Shown in pieces: positions 45,892 to 55,013 of a stretch of 64,000 bases of DNA. The translations under genes were made by a program, and so were the position numbers. The stretch lies in the NCBI GenBank assembly GCA_002470465.1, contig DKMD01000017.1, positions 124,001 through 188,000 on the forward strand, in the 5' to 3' direction. This DNA is from Pluralibacter sp. UBA7423. GTDB lineage: Bacteria; Pseudomonadota; Gammaproteobacteria; Enterobacterales; Enterobacteriaceae. The notes under the pieces are model-generated. The model made no database searches. It saw only the letters and a list, made by a program, of their open reading frames with translations, and had not been told where the DNA came from. Each line of letters starts with the position of its first letter. Within the stretch, counting starts at the first letter, position 1.

Positions 45892-47994
45892 TTATGACTT
45901 AGCGCGTCGGGCGATGATCTCGTCCGCCACGTTGCGTGGCGCTTCTGCGTAGTGATGGAACTCCATGCTGTAAGTTGCCCGCCCCTGCGACATCGAACGC
46001 AGCGTTGTGGAATAACCAAACATTTCGGCCAATGGCACGTCAGCACGGATGATCTGACTGCCAAAGCGCTCCTCCATGCCCTGCACCATGCCGCGACGGG
46101 AAGAGAGATCGCCCATAATGTTCCCGGCGTACTCCTCCGGCGTTTCCACTTCGACGTGCATTACCGGTTCAAGAATTATCGGATCTGCCCGTCGCGCGCC
46201 CTCTTTAAAGCCAAAGATAGCCGCCATGCGAAACGCCATTTCCGACGAGTCGACGTCATGATAAGAACCAAACGTCAGCGTCGCCTTCACATCCACGACA
46301 GGATAGCCCGCCAGCACACCGGTGTTCATGGCTTCACGCAGCCCTTTTTCCACCGAAGGAATATACTCGCGCGGCACCACGCCGCCCTTGGTGGCATCCT
46401 CAAATTTGAAGCCGCTTCCCGGCTCCAGCGGTTCGAGAGAGAGCACAACGTGACCGTACTGCCCTTTCCCGCCGGACTGACGCACAAACTTGCCTTCGAT
46501 CTCATTCACCGCTTTGCGGATCGTCTCGCGGTACGTCACCTGTGGTCGGCCAATGTTGGCCTCCACGCCAAACTCACGCTTCATGCGGTCGACGATAATG
46601 TCGAGGTGCAGCTCACCCATACCGGAAATGATCGTCTGGCCAGACTCGTCATCCGTATGCAGGCGGAACGACGGATCTTCCGACGCCAGGCGCTGCAACG
46701 CGATACCCATTTTCTCCTGGTCCGCCTTGGTTTTCGGCTCGATGGCGAGTGAAATTACCGGCTCCGGAAACTCCATGCGCTCAAGCGTAATCACCTTGTC
46801 CGGATCGCTCAACGTATCCCCGGTGGTAACGTCCTTCAGCCCCACGCAGGCGGCGATATCCCCGGCGCGCAGCTCGTCGACCTCATGCCTGTCGTTGGCA
46901 TGCATCTGCACGATGCGTCCGATTCGCTCCTTTTTACCTTTAACCGGGTTATACACGGCGTCACCTTTGCGCAGTACGCCAGAATAGACGCGAATAAAGG
47001 TCAGCTGGCCTACGTATGGATCGGTCATCAGCTTGAACGCCAGCGCCGAGAATGGTTCATCATCACTCGGATGACGCTCCGCCGGTTGGCCTTTTTCATC
47101 CACCCCGTCGATAGCCGGCACGTCGAGCGGTGACGGCATAAACTCAACCACCGCATCGAGCATGCGCTGTACGCCTTTGTTTTTAAACGCGCTGCCGCAA
47201 AGCATCGGCTGGATTTCCCCGGAAACCGTACGGATCCGCAGACCGGCGACGATCTCACTTTCGCTGAGATCGCCCGTCTCCAGATATTTATCCATCAGCG
47301 CGTCGCTGGCTTCTGCCGCTGCGGAGACCATTTTCTCGCGCCACTCCTGCGCGGTTGTCAGCAACGTTTCCGGGACAGGCCCGTAGCTGAACGTCATGCC
47401 CTGAGTGGCATCGTTCCAGTGGATCTCGCGCATCTTAATGAGATCAATCACGCCGGAGAAATGCTCTTCCGCGCCGACGGGAATCACAATCGGCACCGGA
47501 TTGGCCTTCAGGCGGTCCTTCATCATCTGCACCACGCGGAAGAAATCCGCTCCCTGGCGGTCCATCTTGTTGACGAACGCCAGTCGTGGAACGTGATATT
47601 TATTGGCCTGTCGCCAGACGGTTTCCGACTGCGGCTGCACGCCGCCGACGGCGTCATAAACCATCACCGCGCCGTCGAGCACGCGCATAGAACGCTCCAC
47701 CTCAATGGTGAAATCTACGTGGCCCGGGGTGTCGATAATGTTAATCCGGTGCGGTTCAAAATTACTGTCCATACCCGGCCAGAAAGTGCTGACCGCGGCG
47801 GAAGTGATCGTAATGCCGCGCTCCTGCTCCTGCGCCATCCAGTCAGTTGTTGCCGCGCCATCGTGTACTTCACCCAATTTGTGGCTCATTCCGGTGTAAA
47901 ACAGAATGCGCTCGGTGGTGGTTGTTTTACCGGCATCGATATGCGCGGAGATACCGATGTTGCGATAACGTTCGAGAGGGATGGGTCGGGGCAT
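45892..47994 (-). CDS. Second elongation factor G (FusA paralogue)
   Basis: 700-residue translational GTPase with all EF-G parts. P-loop [12 protein letters not shown], switch [14 protein letters not shown] for guanine, then domains II-V ending in [25 protein letters not shown]. It is clearly EF-G-like but differs throughout from the canonical Enterobacteriaceae FusA, for example [13 protein letters not shown] at the start. It is also not in the str operon. It lies at the chromosome terminus, divergent from an ArsR-type regulator. It may replace FusA under particular conditions or give drug tolerance; neither can be shown here. Confidence 0.9.
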   Translation of the reverse strand: MPRPIPLERYRNIGISAHIDAGKTTTTERILFYTGMSHKLGEVHDGAATTDWMAQEQERGITITSAAVSTFWPGMDSNFEPHRINIIDTPGHVDFTIEVERSMRVLDGAVMVYDAVGGVQPQSETVWRQANKYHVPRLAFVNKMDRQGADFFRVVQMMKDRLKANPVPIVIPVGAEEHFSGVIDLIKMREIHWNDATQGMTFSYGPVPETLLTTAQEWREKMVSAAAEASDALMDKYLETGDLSESEIVAGLRIRTVSGEIQPMLCGSAFKNKGVQRMLDAVVEFMPSPLDVPAIDGVDEKGQPAERHPSDDEPFSALAFKLMTDPYVGQLTFIRVYSGVLRKGDAVYNPVKGKKERIGRIVQMHANDRHEVDELRAGDIAACVGLKDVTTGDTLSDPDKVITLERMEFPEPVISLAIEPKTKADQEKMGIALQRLASEDPSFRLHTDDESGQTIISGMGELHLDIIVDRMKREFGVEANIGRPQVTYRETIRKAVNEIEGKFVRQSGGKGQYGHVVLSLEPLEPGSGFKFEDATKGGVVPREYIPSVEKGLREAMNTGVLAGYPVVDVKATLTFGSYHDVDSSEMAFRMAAIFGFKEGARRADPIILEPVMHVEVETPEEYAGNIMGDLSSRRGMVQGMEERFGSQIIRADVPLAEMFGYSTTLRSMSQGRATYSMEFHHYAEAPRNVADEIIARRAKS

Positions 47995-48068
47995 GATGCG
48001 TCCTTAGTCTGTTGACTGTCAGTGAGCGACGGGTATTCGCCGCCCTGCTTTTAACGCTGTCAATAATA

Positions 48069-48080
48069 GTACAACTGTAC
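48069..48080. promoter_or_regulatory. Palindrome in the EF-G/ArsR divergent promoter
   Basis: GTACA-AC-TGTAC (48069-48080), a perfect 5-bp inverted repeat, 75 bp upstream of the EF-G start. Candidate operator of the ArsR-type protein. Confidence 0.45.
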
Positions 48081-48206
48081 GAGTATATTCGAACTATATT
48101 ACCTATCACAGGTATCGATGAAACGGCGGGAACGCGCGTGGCTTTCATTCAGGGCTTTCGGTATATTACCGCCCACCAGCGCCCGCTATGCAGACACAGG
48201 AACAGT

Positions 48207-48524
48207 ATGATCGCCAACCATCCGGAACGTGAACAGATTCGCCTCGAAAATGTGCTCTTTGCGCTCGGGAATGCACTGCGTCTGGAGATAGTGAAAACCC
48301 TGGCCGACGGCAGCGAACTGAGCTGCGGCGCCCTGCGCCAGGACGTGGCGAAATCGACCATGACTCACCACTGGCGCGTGTTGCGCGACAGCGGCGTTAT
48401 CTGGCAGCGCCCTCAGGGGCGGGAAAATCTGATTTCACTGCGCCGGGAAGATTTAGACGCCCGTTTCCCCGGTCTGCTGGACACGCTGTTAGAAGCCGCT
48501 CTTCGTAACAACTGGCAGGAATGA
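48207..48524 (+). CDS. ArsR-type winged-helix regulator
   Basis: About 105 residues. ArsR/SmtB HTH: NVLFALGNALRLEIVKTLAD, LSCGALRQDVAKSTMTHHWRVLRDSG, then the wing with RPQGRENLISLRRED. There is a single cysteine (LSCGAL) and no obvious CxC metal site, so the signal may not be a metal. CACAGGAACAGT before ATG 48207; the frame is open much further upstream but that part is not protein-like. Divergent from the EF-G paralogue. Confidence 0.85.
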   Translation: MIANHPEREQIRLENVLFALGNALRLEIVKTLADGSELSCGALRQDVAKSTMTHHWRVLRDSGVIWQRPQGRENLISLRREDLDARFPGLLDTLLEAALRNNWQE

Positions 48525-48805
48525 CGGTATAAGTCCCCTATCATCCAGGCTACGGAGGCCCACAAGAGCCCTCTGAATATCCAACGATGATAGCGGTACT
48601 GGTGGCGTTCCCGCGCATTGGCCTGCTCAATTCGATTATCAACATCCCTTTCCATTGATTTTCCCTAAGTTTTCCGCGTGACCGTCCGATACTGTTTGTA
48701 GCCTAAGCGATTTTGCGCATTACCGTTTTCGATTGTCAGCACAAAACGCCAGGTCTCACTATGTTTAATACTGATAAAGACAAACCGTAACGATGGATAC
48801 TGACT
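48525..48805. other. Gap before the ProQ-like gene
   Basis: About 280 bp with no gene or RNA I recognise. It contains short frames only, including a 10-codon ORF at 48760. The promoter of the ProQ-digH unit probably lies here. Confidence 0.3.
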
Positions 48806-49156
48806 TTGGACAAAAACCAACGCGCCAGGATGCTGCGTGAGAGCTGGCCTCTGCTCTTTGCGCAGGAACCGCTCAAGCCGATGAAAACGGGCATTATGCA
48901 GGACCTGATTGCCGATGCCGAAAAGCGACAAATTGATTTTTCGGGGCTGGACATTGGTAAAGCCCTGAAGCGCTATACGCGTACCATTCCTTATCAGCTG
49001 GCGCTGGCAAACAGCTCTCTGCGTTACGGGATTGATGGCCAGCCCGACGGCGTGGTGACCGAAGAGCAGCGTAAGATGGCGTTAACCTGGCTAAATAATA
49101 ATCCGCACTATCCGCAGGGTGCAGAAAAATCGCTACCAGAGAAAGAGCCGCGCTGA
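48806..49156 (+). CDS. Minimal ProQ/FinO-domain RNA-binding protein
   Basis: About 116 residues, essentially only a FinO/ProQ domain: LRESWPLLFAQEPLKPMKTG, IMQDLIADA, ALKRYTRTIPYQLALANSS, LRYGIDGQPDGVV. This domain binds structured sRNAs and mRNA 3' ends. It lacks the linker and Tudor-like C-terminus of ProQ. The frame begins with TTG at 48806; an internal ATG at 48830 would cut the first helix. Sixty-one bases before digH, so probably one transcript. Confidence 0.82.
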   Translation: MDKNQRARMLRESWPLLFAQEPLKPMKTGIMQDLIADAEKRQIDFSGLDIGKALKRYTRTIPYQLALANSSLRYGIDGQPDGVVTEEQRKMALTWLNNNPHYPQGAEKSLPEKEPR

Positions 49157-49201
49157 GAACCGCACGAAGATCTGTTGCTCTGGCTGGAGAAGAGGACGAA
49201 A

Positions 49202-49225
49202 ATGACGTTCTTCGTTAATGCCTGA
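49202..49225 (+). CDS. Seven-codon upstream ORF overlapping the digH start
   Basis: ATG 49202 has AGAGGACG upstream, encodes MTFFVNA and stops at 49225, past the digH ATG at 49218. digH itself has no good ribosome site, so its translation may depend on reinitiation from this short frame. Confidence 0.4.
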   Translation: MTFFVNA

Positions 49226-50573
49226 TACCTGTAGGGACACCATCATCAGCTCACGTCGACTCCCGTTAGCCGCCCGATTCACCCGCGCTGGCCTTCTGAT
49301 AGCCACCGCGCTGGTGCTCGCCAGCTGTGGCTCAAAACAACCCAAATCGCTGGTAACGCCGCTACCGCCGATTGCCAAACATCCATTGCCAGATTCGTCT
49401 TCATCAGACCACCAGCCAGTGCGTGGCGTCTGGCTGACGACGGTATCCCGCCTCGACTGGCCGCCGATCCCGTCAGTGAACGTCAGCGATCCGGCCACCC
49501 GTGTCCGCATGCAAAAGCAGGCGCTGACCGACAAGCTGGATAACCTGCAGCGCCTTGGCATCAATACCGTGTTCTTCCAGGTGAAGCCGGACGGCACCGC
49601 CCTCTGGCCGTCAAAAATTCTGCCGTGGTCGGATATGCTGACCGGCACAATTGGCCAGGATCCCGGCTACGATCCGCTGATGTTTATGCTCGATGAGGCA
49701 CACAAGCGCGGGATGAAAGTCCACGCGTGGTTTAACCCATATCGCGTGTCGACGAACATTAAATCTACTACTACCGCCGCGCTCAACGGTACGAGTTCCC
49801 TCCATCCGGCAAGCGTATTCGTAACGCATCGCGACTGGATCCGCACTTCTGGCGATCGCTATGTTATTGATCCAGGTATCCCGGAAGCCCGCGACTGGAT
49901 AACCAGTATCGTGGCCGAAGTCGTGGCGCGTTACCCGGTCGATGGCGTGCAGTTCGATGACTATTTCTATACCGAATCGCCCGGTTCGATGCTCAACGAT
50001 ACTCAGACCTTCCGCGCCTACGGTCAGGGCTTTGCGTCGAAAGCCGACTGGCGGCGGAAAAATACGGAAGAGCTGATTGCGCAGGTCTACCGTACGATTA
50101 AACAGCTCAATCCAAACGTGCAGTTTGGCGTCAGCCCGGCAGGCGTGTGGCGTAACCGTTCGCACGATCCGGCGGGTTCCGATACGCGAGGGGCTGCGGC
50201 ATATGATGAATCATTCGCTGACACGCGCTTGTGGGTGCAAAAGGGATTGCTGGACTACATCGCGCCGCAGGTTTACTGGCCGTTTGCCCGCGATGCCGCC
50301 CGCTATGACGTGCTGGCAAAATGGTGGGCTAACGTCGTCAAGCCAACGCACACCCGGCTTTATATTGGGGTGGCGCTGTATAAAGTCGGCGAGCCGTCAA
50401 GAAATGAGCCAGACTGGAGCGTTCAGGGCGGCGTGCCGGAGCTGAAAAAACAGCTCGATCTCAACGATACGCTGCCGGAAATCAGCGGCACGATTCTGTT
50501 CCGTGAAAACAATCTGAATCAGCCGCAGGCCCAACAGGCAGTGAACTATCTGAAGAGCCGCTGGGGAAGCTGA
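49218..50573 (+). CDS. digH: DigH, divisome-localised glycosyl hydrolase (lipoprotein)
   Basis: 451 residues, matching E. coli DigH (formerly YddW) along its length. The signal peptide ends in a lipobox (LVLASC), so it is a lipoprotein. Then a GH10-like barrel: RGVWLTTVSRLDWPP, INTVFFQVKPDGTALWPS, KVHAWFNPYRVS, DGVQFDDYFY, YIAPQVYWPF. It cleaves denuded peptidoglycan glycans, products of the amidases at the septum. No SPOR domain is needed. A REP element follows. Confidence 0.93.
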   Translation: MPDTCRDTIISSRRLPLAARFTRAGLLIATALVLASCGSKQPKSLVTPLPPIAKHPLPDSSSSDHQPVRGVWLTTVSRLDWPPIPSVNVSDPATRVRMQKQALTDKLDNLQRLGINTVFFQVKPDGTALWPSKILPWSDMLTGTIGQDPGYDPLMFMLDEAHKRGMKVHAWFNPYRVSTNIKSTTTAALNGTSSLHPASVFVTHRDWIRTSGDRYVIDPGIPEARDWITSIVAEVVARYPVDGVQFDDYFYTESPGSMLNDTQTFRAYGQGFASKADWRRKNTEELIAQVYRTIKQLNPNVQFGVSPAGVWRNRSHDPAGSDTRGAAAYDESFADTRLWVQKGLLDYIAPQVYWPFARDAARYDVLAKWWANVVKPTHTRLYIGVALYKVGEPSRNEPDWSVQGGVPELKKQLDLNDTLPEISGTILFRENNLNQPQAQQAVNYLKSRWGS

Positions 50574-50578
50574 TTGAA

Positions 50579-50646
50579 TGTACGGGCGGCGCTCCGCGGG
50601 CGCGGGCCTACATGTTTGTAGGCCTGATAAGCGGAGCGCCATCAGG
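50579..50646. repeat. REP/BIME element between digH and the sigma gene
   Basis: Outer arms GGCGCTCCGC (50588-50597) and GCGGAGCGCC (50631-50640), with inner GGCCTACA (50605-50612) and TGTAGGCC (50617-50624). A double-stem structure in the gap between convergent genes. Confidence 0.8.
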
Positions 50647-51199
50647 CAATTAAGTCGTCATACACGCTACGCAGGCGAGTACGAAGATAAAGCACGGCCT
50701 TATGCTTACGGGACAATAGCGCCTGCACGCTGTCGCCGGTTTCTTCTGCCAGCGCTTTATAACTCAGTCCTTCAAGTTCGGTGCGCTCAAACACTTCTCG
50801 CTGCGCGTCAGGCAGCTCCGCCAGCGCATCGTTGAGCTCTTCCCAGAGCAGCGACTTCAGGTAATCCTCTTCCGGGGTCTGCGCCACGCCAAACAGCGTT
50901 TCGGCCAGCTCATCCTCCGGATAATCCCCTTCTTCATCTGCCGTAAAGAAGGATGACAGCGGCAATTCCTTTTTTTTGCGCGACCTGTCCGTCAGCTCAT
51001 TGCGGGCGGCGCGAAACAGCCAGGCGGCGATGTTCTCCACCGGCTGTTCGACCTTTATCAGTTGCCAGGTGATCTCCTGCAAAACGTCGTCGGCATCTTC
51101 ACGCCCCGCCGTTCGTCCACGGATAAATGCCGTGAGCCGCGAACGACAGGCGTTGAGCGCCGAGACAAGCAGTGAATCCCCTGTCACGTCAGATTTCAT
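50642..51199 (-). CDS. ECF-type RNA polymerase sigma factor
   Basis: 185 residues. Sigma-70 region 2 (EDADDVLQEITWQLIKV, NIAAWLFRAARNELTDRSRK) and region 4 (LAELPDAQREVFERTELEG, SYKALAEETGDSVQALLSRKHKA). An acidic linker of about 40 residues separates them. The start overlaps the end of the upstream membrane-protein gene, so the two are translationally coupled. No classical anti-sigma is present; the membrane protein may play that part. Confidence 0.88.
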   Translation of the reverse strand: MKSDVTGDSLLVSALNACRSRLTAFIRGRTAGREDADDVLQEITWQLIKVEQPVENIAAWLFRAARNELTDRSRKKKELPLSSFFTADEEGDYPEDELAETLFGVAQTPEEDYLKSLLWEELNDALAELPDAQREVFERTELEGLSYKALAEETGDSVQALLSRKHKAVLYLRTRLRSVYDDLIA

Positions 51200-51651
51200 C
51201 CGCGTGGCTCGCTGTCGGGTGTGTCCGTTGTCGAAGCATCCGGCGCCGGACGAGGATCCATGCGTTCATCACGACGGCCGCGCCAGCCGCAGTGGTCATG
51301 GTGATGATGACCGCGACGACCAAATCCTTCACGACGGTGCTGCATAAACGCCTCACGCTGTTCCGGCGTCATCTGCATCCAGCGCTCGTGCATACGGCGG
51401 CGCATGCCGAACATGCCCGGACGGAAGCCGAGACCGCCAAACAGAATTCGGCACAGAACCAGCAGCCCTAACGCCTGCCAGAAACCGATGGCTTTCACGC
51501 CAACAAGCGCGGGCAGCAGCGCATTCCACAGGGACATCACCAGCAGCCCCAGGACCGCCACAATCACCGCGCCAATGACCAGCGGTTTTGCCATCCGGTG
51601 GCTGCCAAAGCCGTGCCCACGACGGTGTTCATGCATATCAAAATCTCTCAT
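51196..51651 (-). CDS. His-rich small membrane protein in the ECF sigma operon
   Basis: 151 residues. An N-terminal His/Arg stretch (MHEHRRGHGFGSHRM), two hydrophobic helices at about residues 22-48 and 55-75, then a cytosolic or periplasmic tail with many His, Met and Arg (MRRRMHERWMQMTPEQRE, RRGHHHHDHCGWRGRRDER). The His cluster and the MTPEQRE segment recall metal-sensing CpxP/CnrX-like proteins, but only loosely. Four-base overlap with the sigma gene. Confidence 0.7.
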   Translation of the reverse strand: MRDFDMHEHRRGHGFGSHRMAKPLVIGAVIVAVLGLLVMSLWNALLPALVGVKAIGFWQALGLLVLCRILFGGLGFRPGMFGMRRRMHERWMQMTPEQREAFMQHRREGFGRRGHHHHDHCGWRGRRDERMDPRPAPDASTTDTPDSEPRG

Positions 51652-51827
51652 GGTTTTTTCCTCATTACGTTGCGTACTGAGGTAGACGAATGAGATTGCG
51701 AAATATTGCTGAAAAAACGAAAAAAAGAAGATAGCTGGTCACCGACACTGGAGAAAACGTTGTGCTGATATCCCAGGCATCTGGTCTGCTACCTGAATAT
51801 TGCCAGCCCGTTGGAGGAAGGATCGTC

Positions 51828-52343
51828 TTAATTCAGCGAACGTACCGGGGAAAAGTAGCACTGCAAATAGCGCGTAAACTTCCCAACAAAGCTTCCGGCA
51901 AAAATACTGCCCGCAATCACCGCCGCGGCGCTAACCGCAGGTTGCTGCATCGTCTGTGGTGAAACCGCTGTCAGCACCCCGAAAACATATTTAATGGCAA
52001 AGGCAATCATCATCAGCGGCAGCGCCGAATAGTCGGCCTGGCGGTTAATGGCCCGCGGCAGCGTCGCCCGGCTCACGCGTTCAGGCCGAATCAGCCAGAA
52101 GCCCAGCACCACGCCAGCCAACAGCCCGACGACCCAAAGCGCCACAATACCCGGCGTCAGATGCCGGTAAACCACCAGATCGTAGAGATCCCAGACGATA
52201 AATATCAGAGGAATGAGAGCCAGCCTTTCCAGCGTAACCGTCGCGGGCTGGCGCGCTTTTATGCCGCGCAGCAGTAAAAACACAAACAGCACGTACACCC
52301 AGACGGGCGTATCAGCCAACATATGCGCAATAAAATCGACCAT
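51828..52343 (-). CDS. Multi-spanning membrane protein (DUF6622 type)
   Basis: About 171 residues with four to five hydrophobic helices (DTPVWVYVLFVFLLLRGI; LALIPLIFIVWDLYDLVVY; IVALWVVGLLAGVVLGFWLI; ALPLMMIAFAIKYVFGVL). No catalytic motif. It fits a small family of uncharacterised inner-membrane proteins. Start MVDFIAHML at 52343 preferred over 52364. Monocistronic. Function unknown. Confidence 0.7.
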   Translation of the reverse strand: MVDFIAHMLADTPVWVYVLFVFLLLRGIKARQPATVTLERLALIPLIFIVWDLYDLVVYRHLTPGIVALWVVGLLAGVVLGFWLIRPERVSRATLPRAINRQADYSALPLMMIAFAIKYVFGVLTAVSPQTMQQPAVSAAAVIAGSIFAGSFVGKFTRYLQCYFSPVRSLN

Positions 52344-52460
52344 TCGCAGTACCTGCCGGTGCATAAGCGGAGCCGTTGCTCCGCAATGAAAAAGCCTGGC
52401 ACAACGGCATTCACAATGCGAATCAGCCCGTTCAGCGCTGCGATGCAGCGCAAAATATGG

Positions 52461-53369
52461 TTAAGAAGGATATTCCCCCTGACAGACAGCCAGTACCGTT
52501 TGCCTTAGCCAGCGATGCGCCGGATCCTTTTCCATACGTGGATGCCACATCTGCGAAACGGTAATGGTGCGGGTTTTAAAAGGTAGCTCAAAGAGATGCA
52601 GCGGCATCGCCGTCCGGCGTAAAAATGAAGCCGGAACCAGCGCAATCAGATCGGAGGCCTGCGCCACCGCAAGCGCGGAGGGAAACCCCGGCACCACGCT
52701 GACAATCTTCCGCCGTAGCCCCAGTTCGGCGAGCGCGTCATCCACGGGGCCCTGCGGCTGGCCGCGGCGTGAAGCCACCACATGTCCCCAAGCTATATAG
52801 TCATCGATACTCACCTTCTCTTTCGCCGCAAGCGGATGATCTTCCCGAACCACACCAATAAACCTGTCGCGAAACAGTGCCTGTAGCCTGATCTCCGGCC
52901 CCATGTTACTCAGCACGCCTATTTCCAAATCCACCAGGCCTTCACGCAGATGGCGGGCCGTTTTTTCCGGCTTCGGCGCAAAACGCAGGCAGACCTCTGG
53001 CGCCGCAGCCACCAGGGCGGCAATCAGCGGTGGGCCAAAGGATTCAATAAATCCGTCATTCGCGCGGACGGTAAAGGTTCTTTGCAGCTCTGCCAGATTG
53101 AGAACGTCGGCAGAGGGTTGCAGAACCGCCCGGGCTTCCAGCACGGCGTTTTTTGCTCTGTCGCGCGTGGCCTGCGCGTAAGGCGTCAGCACCATATTTC
53201 GCCCCGCTCGCACCAGCAAAGCGTCACCTGTAACCTCACGCAAGCGCCCCAGCGTGCGGCTCATTGCCGAGGTACTCAAATTCAGCCGCCGCGCGGCCCC
53301 GGCGACGCTGGCTTCCGTCAGCAGCGCATCAAGCGCTATCAGCAAGTTAAAATCCGGATCGGTCATCAT
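52461..53369 (-). CDS. LysR family regulator
   Basis: 302 residues. HTH in FNLLIALDALLTEASVAGAA, then RRLNLSTSAMSRTLGRLRE, followed by a NodD/LeuO-like effector domain. Divergent from an MFS exporter across 122 bp, so it most likely controls that pump. Effector unknown. Confidence 0.9.
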   Translation of the reverse strand: MMTDPDFNLLIALDALLTEASVAGAARRLNLSTSAMSRTLGRLREVTGDALLVRAGRNMVLTPYAQATRDRAKNAVLEARAVLQPSADVLNLAELQRTFTVRANDGFIESFGPPLIAALVAAAPEVCLRFAPKPEKTARHLREGLVDLEIGVLSNMGPEIRLQALFRDRFIGVVREDHPLAAKEKVSIDDYIAWGHVVASRRGQPQGPVDDALAELGLRRKIVSVVPGFPSALAVAQASDLIALVPASFLRRTAMPLHLFELPFKTRTITVSQMWHPRMEKDPAHRWLRQTVLAVCQGEYPS

Positions 53370-53491
53370 ATTCTCCTTTCGCAGAGATAAGGCGTCTGAT
53401 GCAACTATACTGTATCAATGCTGTGCCTTCCGCCTTCTTTCTGACAGGCCTATCCTTTGCCCATTCTGACAATTTCTGATGAGGCACTGAG

Positions 53492-54916
53492 ATGACACTT
53501 TTTTCTGAACAACCGGGTGATGACGGCCTGCCTGGGCGTGCACGGGCGTTTGCGATGGCCGCGGTAATGACCTCAACGCTGATGGCAGTATTTGACGGCT
53601 CGATGGTGAATATCGCTCTGCCGCAGATGGCACACGCTTTACAGGTTACCACCTCCGTTGCTGTCTGGTTTGCCAATGGCTATCTGCTCTCTGCTGCTAT
53701 GACGCTGGCGATTTTCGCGGCGCTGGCCACGCGCTTTGGCTTTCGCGCAGTCTTTCTTTTTGGCCTGACGCTTTTTACCCTGGCGTCGCTGGGCTGCGCG
53801 GTGGCTTCGTCTGCTGAGATACTGATTGCGATGCGCATCCTGCAGGGCATTGGCGGGGCTGCAACCTTGAGTATTGCTCCGGCAATACTGCGATCCGTCT
53901 TTCCGGGCAGGCTGCTTGGGAGGATCCTTGGCCTGAACGCACTGTTAATTGCCTCCAGCACCGCTATCGCCCCCGTCCTCGGTGGAACGTTGCTGGACGC
54001 GCTCAGCTGGCCATGGCTCTTTGCGGTGAACGTAATTCCAGGCTCGGTGGCCATTGCGCTGGCGTTGAAGGCGATTCCGCATCAGCCTGGCCTGAAACTA
54101 CAGAAGTTTGATGCGGCAGGCTCCGTGCTTTCCGCCACGCTTTTAGGTTCCCTGATTATGGCGGCGAACAGCTTTGCAGAGCCTCATGCCACCACGCATG
54201 CCCTGAATACCGCCGTGTACGGCTGGAGTTTACTGGCGCTGGTCAGCGGGCTGGCATTTATCTGGCGCATCCGGCGAGCTGCGGCACCTTTGCTGCCACC
54301 GGTCATCTTCACCTCTACGCGCTTTTCCCTTGCTGCACTGACGTCGCTGGCGTCGTTTATCAGCCAGGGGATTACGTTTGTCGCCCTGCCGTTTCTGTTC
54401 CAGAGCGTTTATGGCTACAGCGCCTTTACCTCAGCGCTGCTGTTCACGCCATGGCCGGTGGGCATTGTACTGGTGGCGCCTCATGCGGGAAGGCTGGCGG
54501 ACAAATACTCACCGTCGGTGATTTCTACTCTCGGACTGGGGGTTTTTGTTATCGGACTGGCGCTGCTGGCCATGTTGCCTGCACACGCTGCTTCCTGGGA
54601 TATTGGCCTGCGCAGCCTGATTTGCGGCATGGGATTTGGCTGTTTCCAGAGCCCGAATAACAGGGAGATGTTGTCCAGCGTGGCGCGGGAATTCAGCAGC
54701 TATGCTTCCGGTGTGCTGGCGATCGTCAGAACGTTCGGCCAGTGTCTGGGGGCCGCGATTGTCGGGGTCATGCTGGCGGCGATGGCGTCCTCAAATCCTG
54801 TCACACAGGAGGCGCTGGCCGTGAGGATGAGTTTGTGGGCGGCGGTTATCGCATCAGGTGCGGCGATTGCGTTCAGCGTGAGTCGATTGCGCTATTTGCA
54901 TCACGGTGTTGTCTGA
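53492..54916 (+). CDS. MFS transporter, DHA2 (EmrB/QacA-like) drug efflux
   Basis: 474 residues with about 14 hydrophobic helices. Characteristic FDGSMVNIALPQMAHAL in TM1, WFANGYLLSAAM in TM2, RILQGIGGAATLSIAPAIL, and motif-C-like ASSTAIAPVLGG. A proton-driven multidrug or metabolite exporter. Divergent from a LysR regulator. Substrate unknown. Confidence 0.88.
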   Translation: MTLFSEQPGDDGLPGRARAFAMAAVMTSTLMAVFDGSMVNIALPQMAHALQVTTSVAVWFANGYLLSAAMTLAIFAALATRFGFRAVFLFGLTLFTLASLGCAVASSAEILIAMRILQGIGGAATLSIAPAILRSVFPGRLLGRILGLNALLIASSTAIAPVLGGTLLDALSWPWLFAVNVIPGSVAIALALKAIPHQPGLKLQKFDAAGSVLSATLLGSLIMAANSFAEPHATTHALNTAVYGWSLLALVSGLAFIWRIRRAAAPLLPPVIFTSTRFSLAALTSLASFISQGITFVALPFLFQSVYGYSAFTSALLFTPWPVGIVLVAPHAGRLADKYSPSVISTLGLGVFVIGLALLAMLPAHAASWDIGLRSLICGMGFGCFQSPNNREMLSSVAREFSSYASGVLAIVRTFGQCLGAAIVGVMLAAMASSNPVTQEALAVRMSLWAAVIASGAAIAFSVSRLRYLHHGVV

Positions 54917-54920
54917 GGAT

Positions 54921-54992
54921 TGCCTGATGGCGCTGCGCTTGTCAGGCCTACAGGACCGTAGGCCCGGTAAGGCGTAGCTGCCACCGGGCAAT
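54921..54992. repeat. REP/BIME element after the MFS gene
   Basis: CCTGATGGCGCTGCGCTTG...GTAGGCCCGGTAAGG...CCACCGGGCAA, two REP-like halves with complementary CAGGCCTAC and GTAGGCCCGG segments. Ends nine bases before a matS site. Confidence 0.8.
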
Positions 54993-55000
54993 AAATGCAG

Positions 55001-55013
55001 GTGACAACGTCAC
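55001..55013. other. matS site (MatP binding)
   Basis: GTGACAACGTCAC is a perfect consensus match. It overlaps the stop codon of the NUDIX gene (55010-55012). Confidence 0.88.

Noticed and set aside
48012..48206. N-terminal extension of the ArsR protein by 65 residues
   Set aside because: The extension crosses the divergent promoter, has no ribosome site and no similarity, while ATG 48207 has one.
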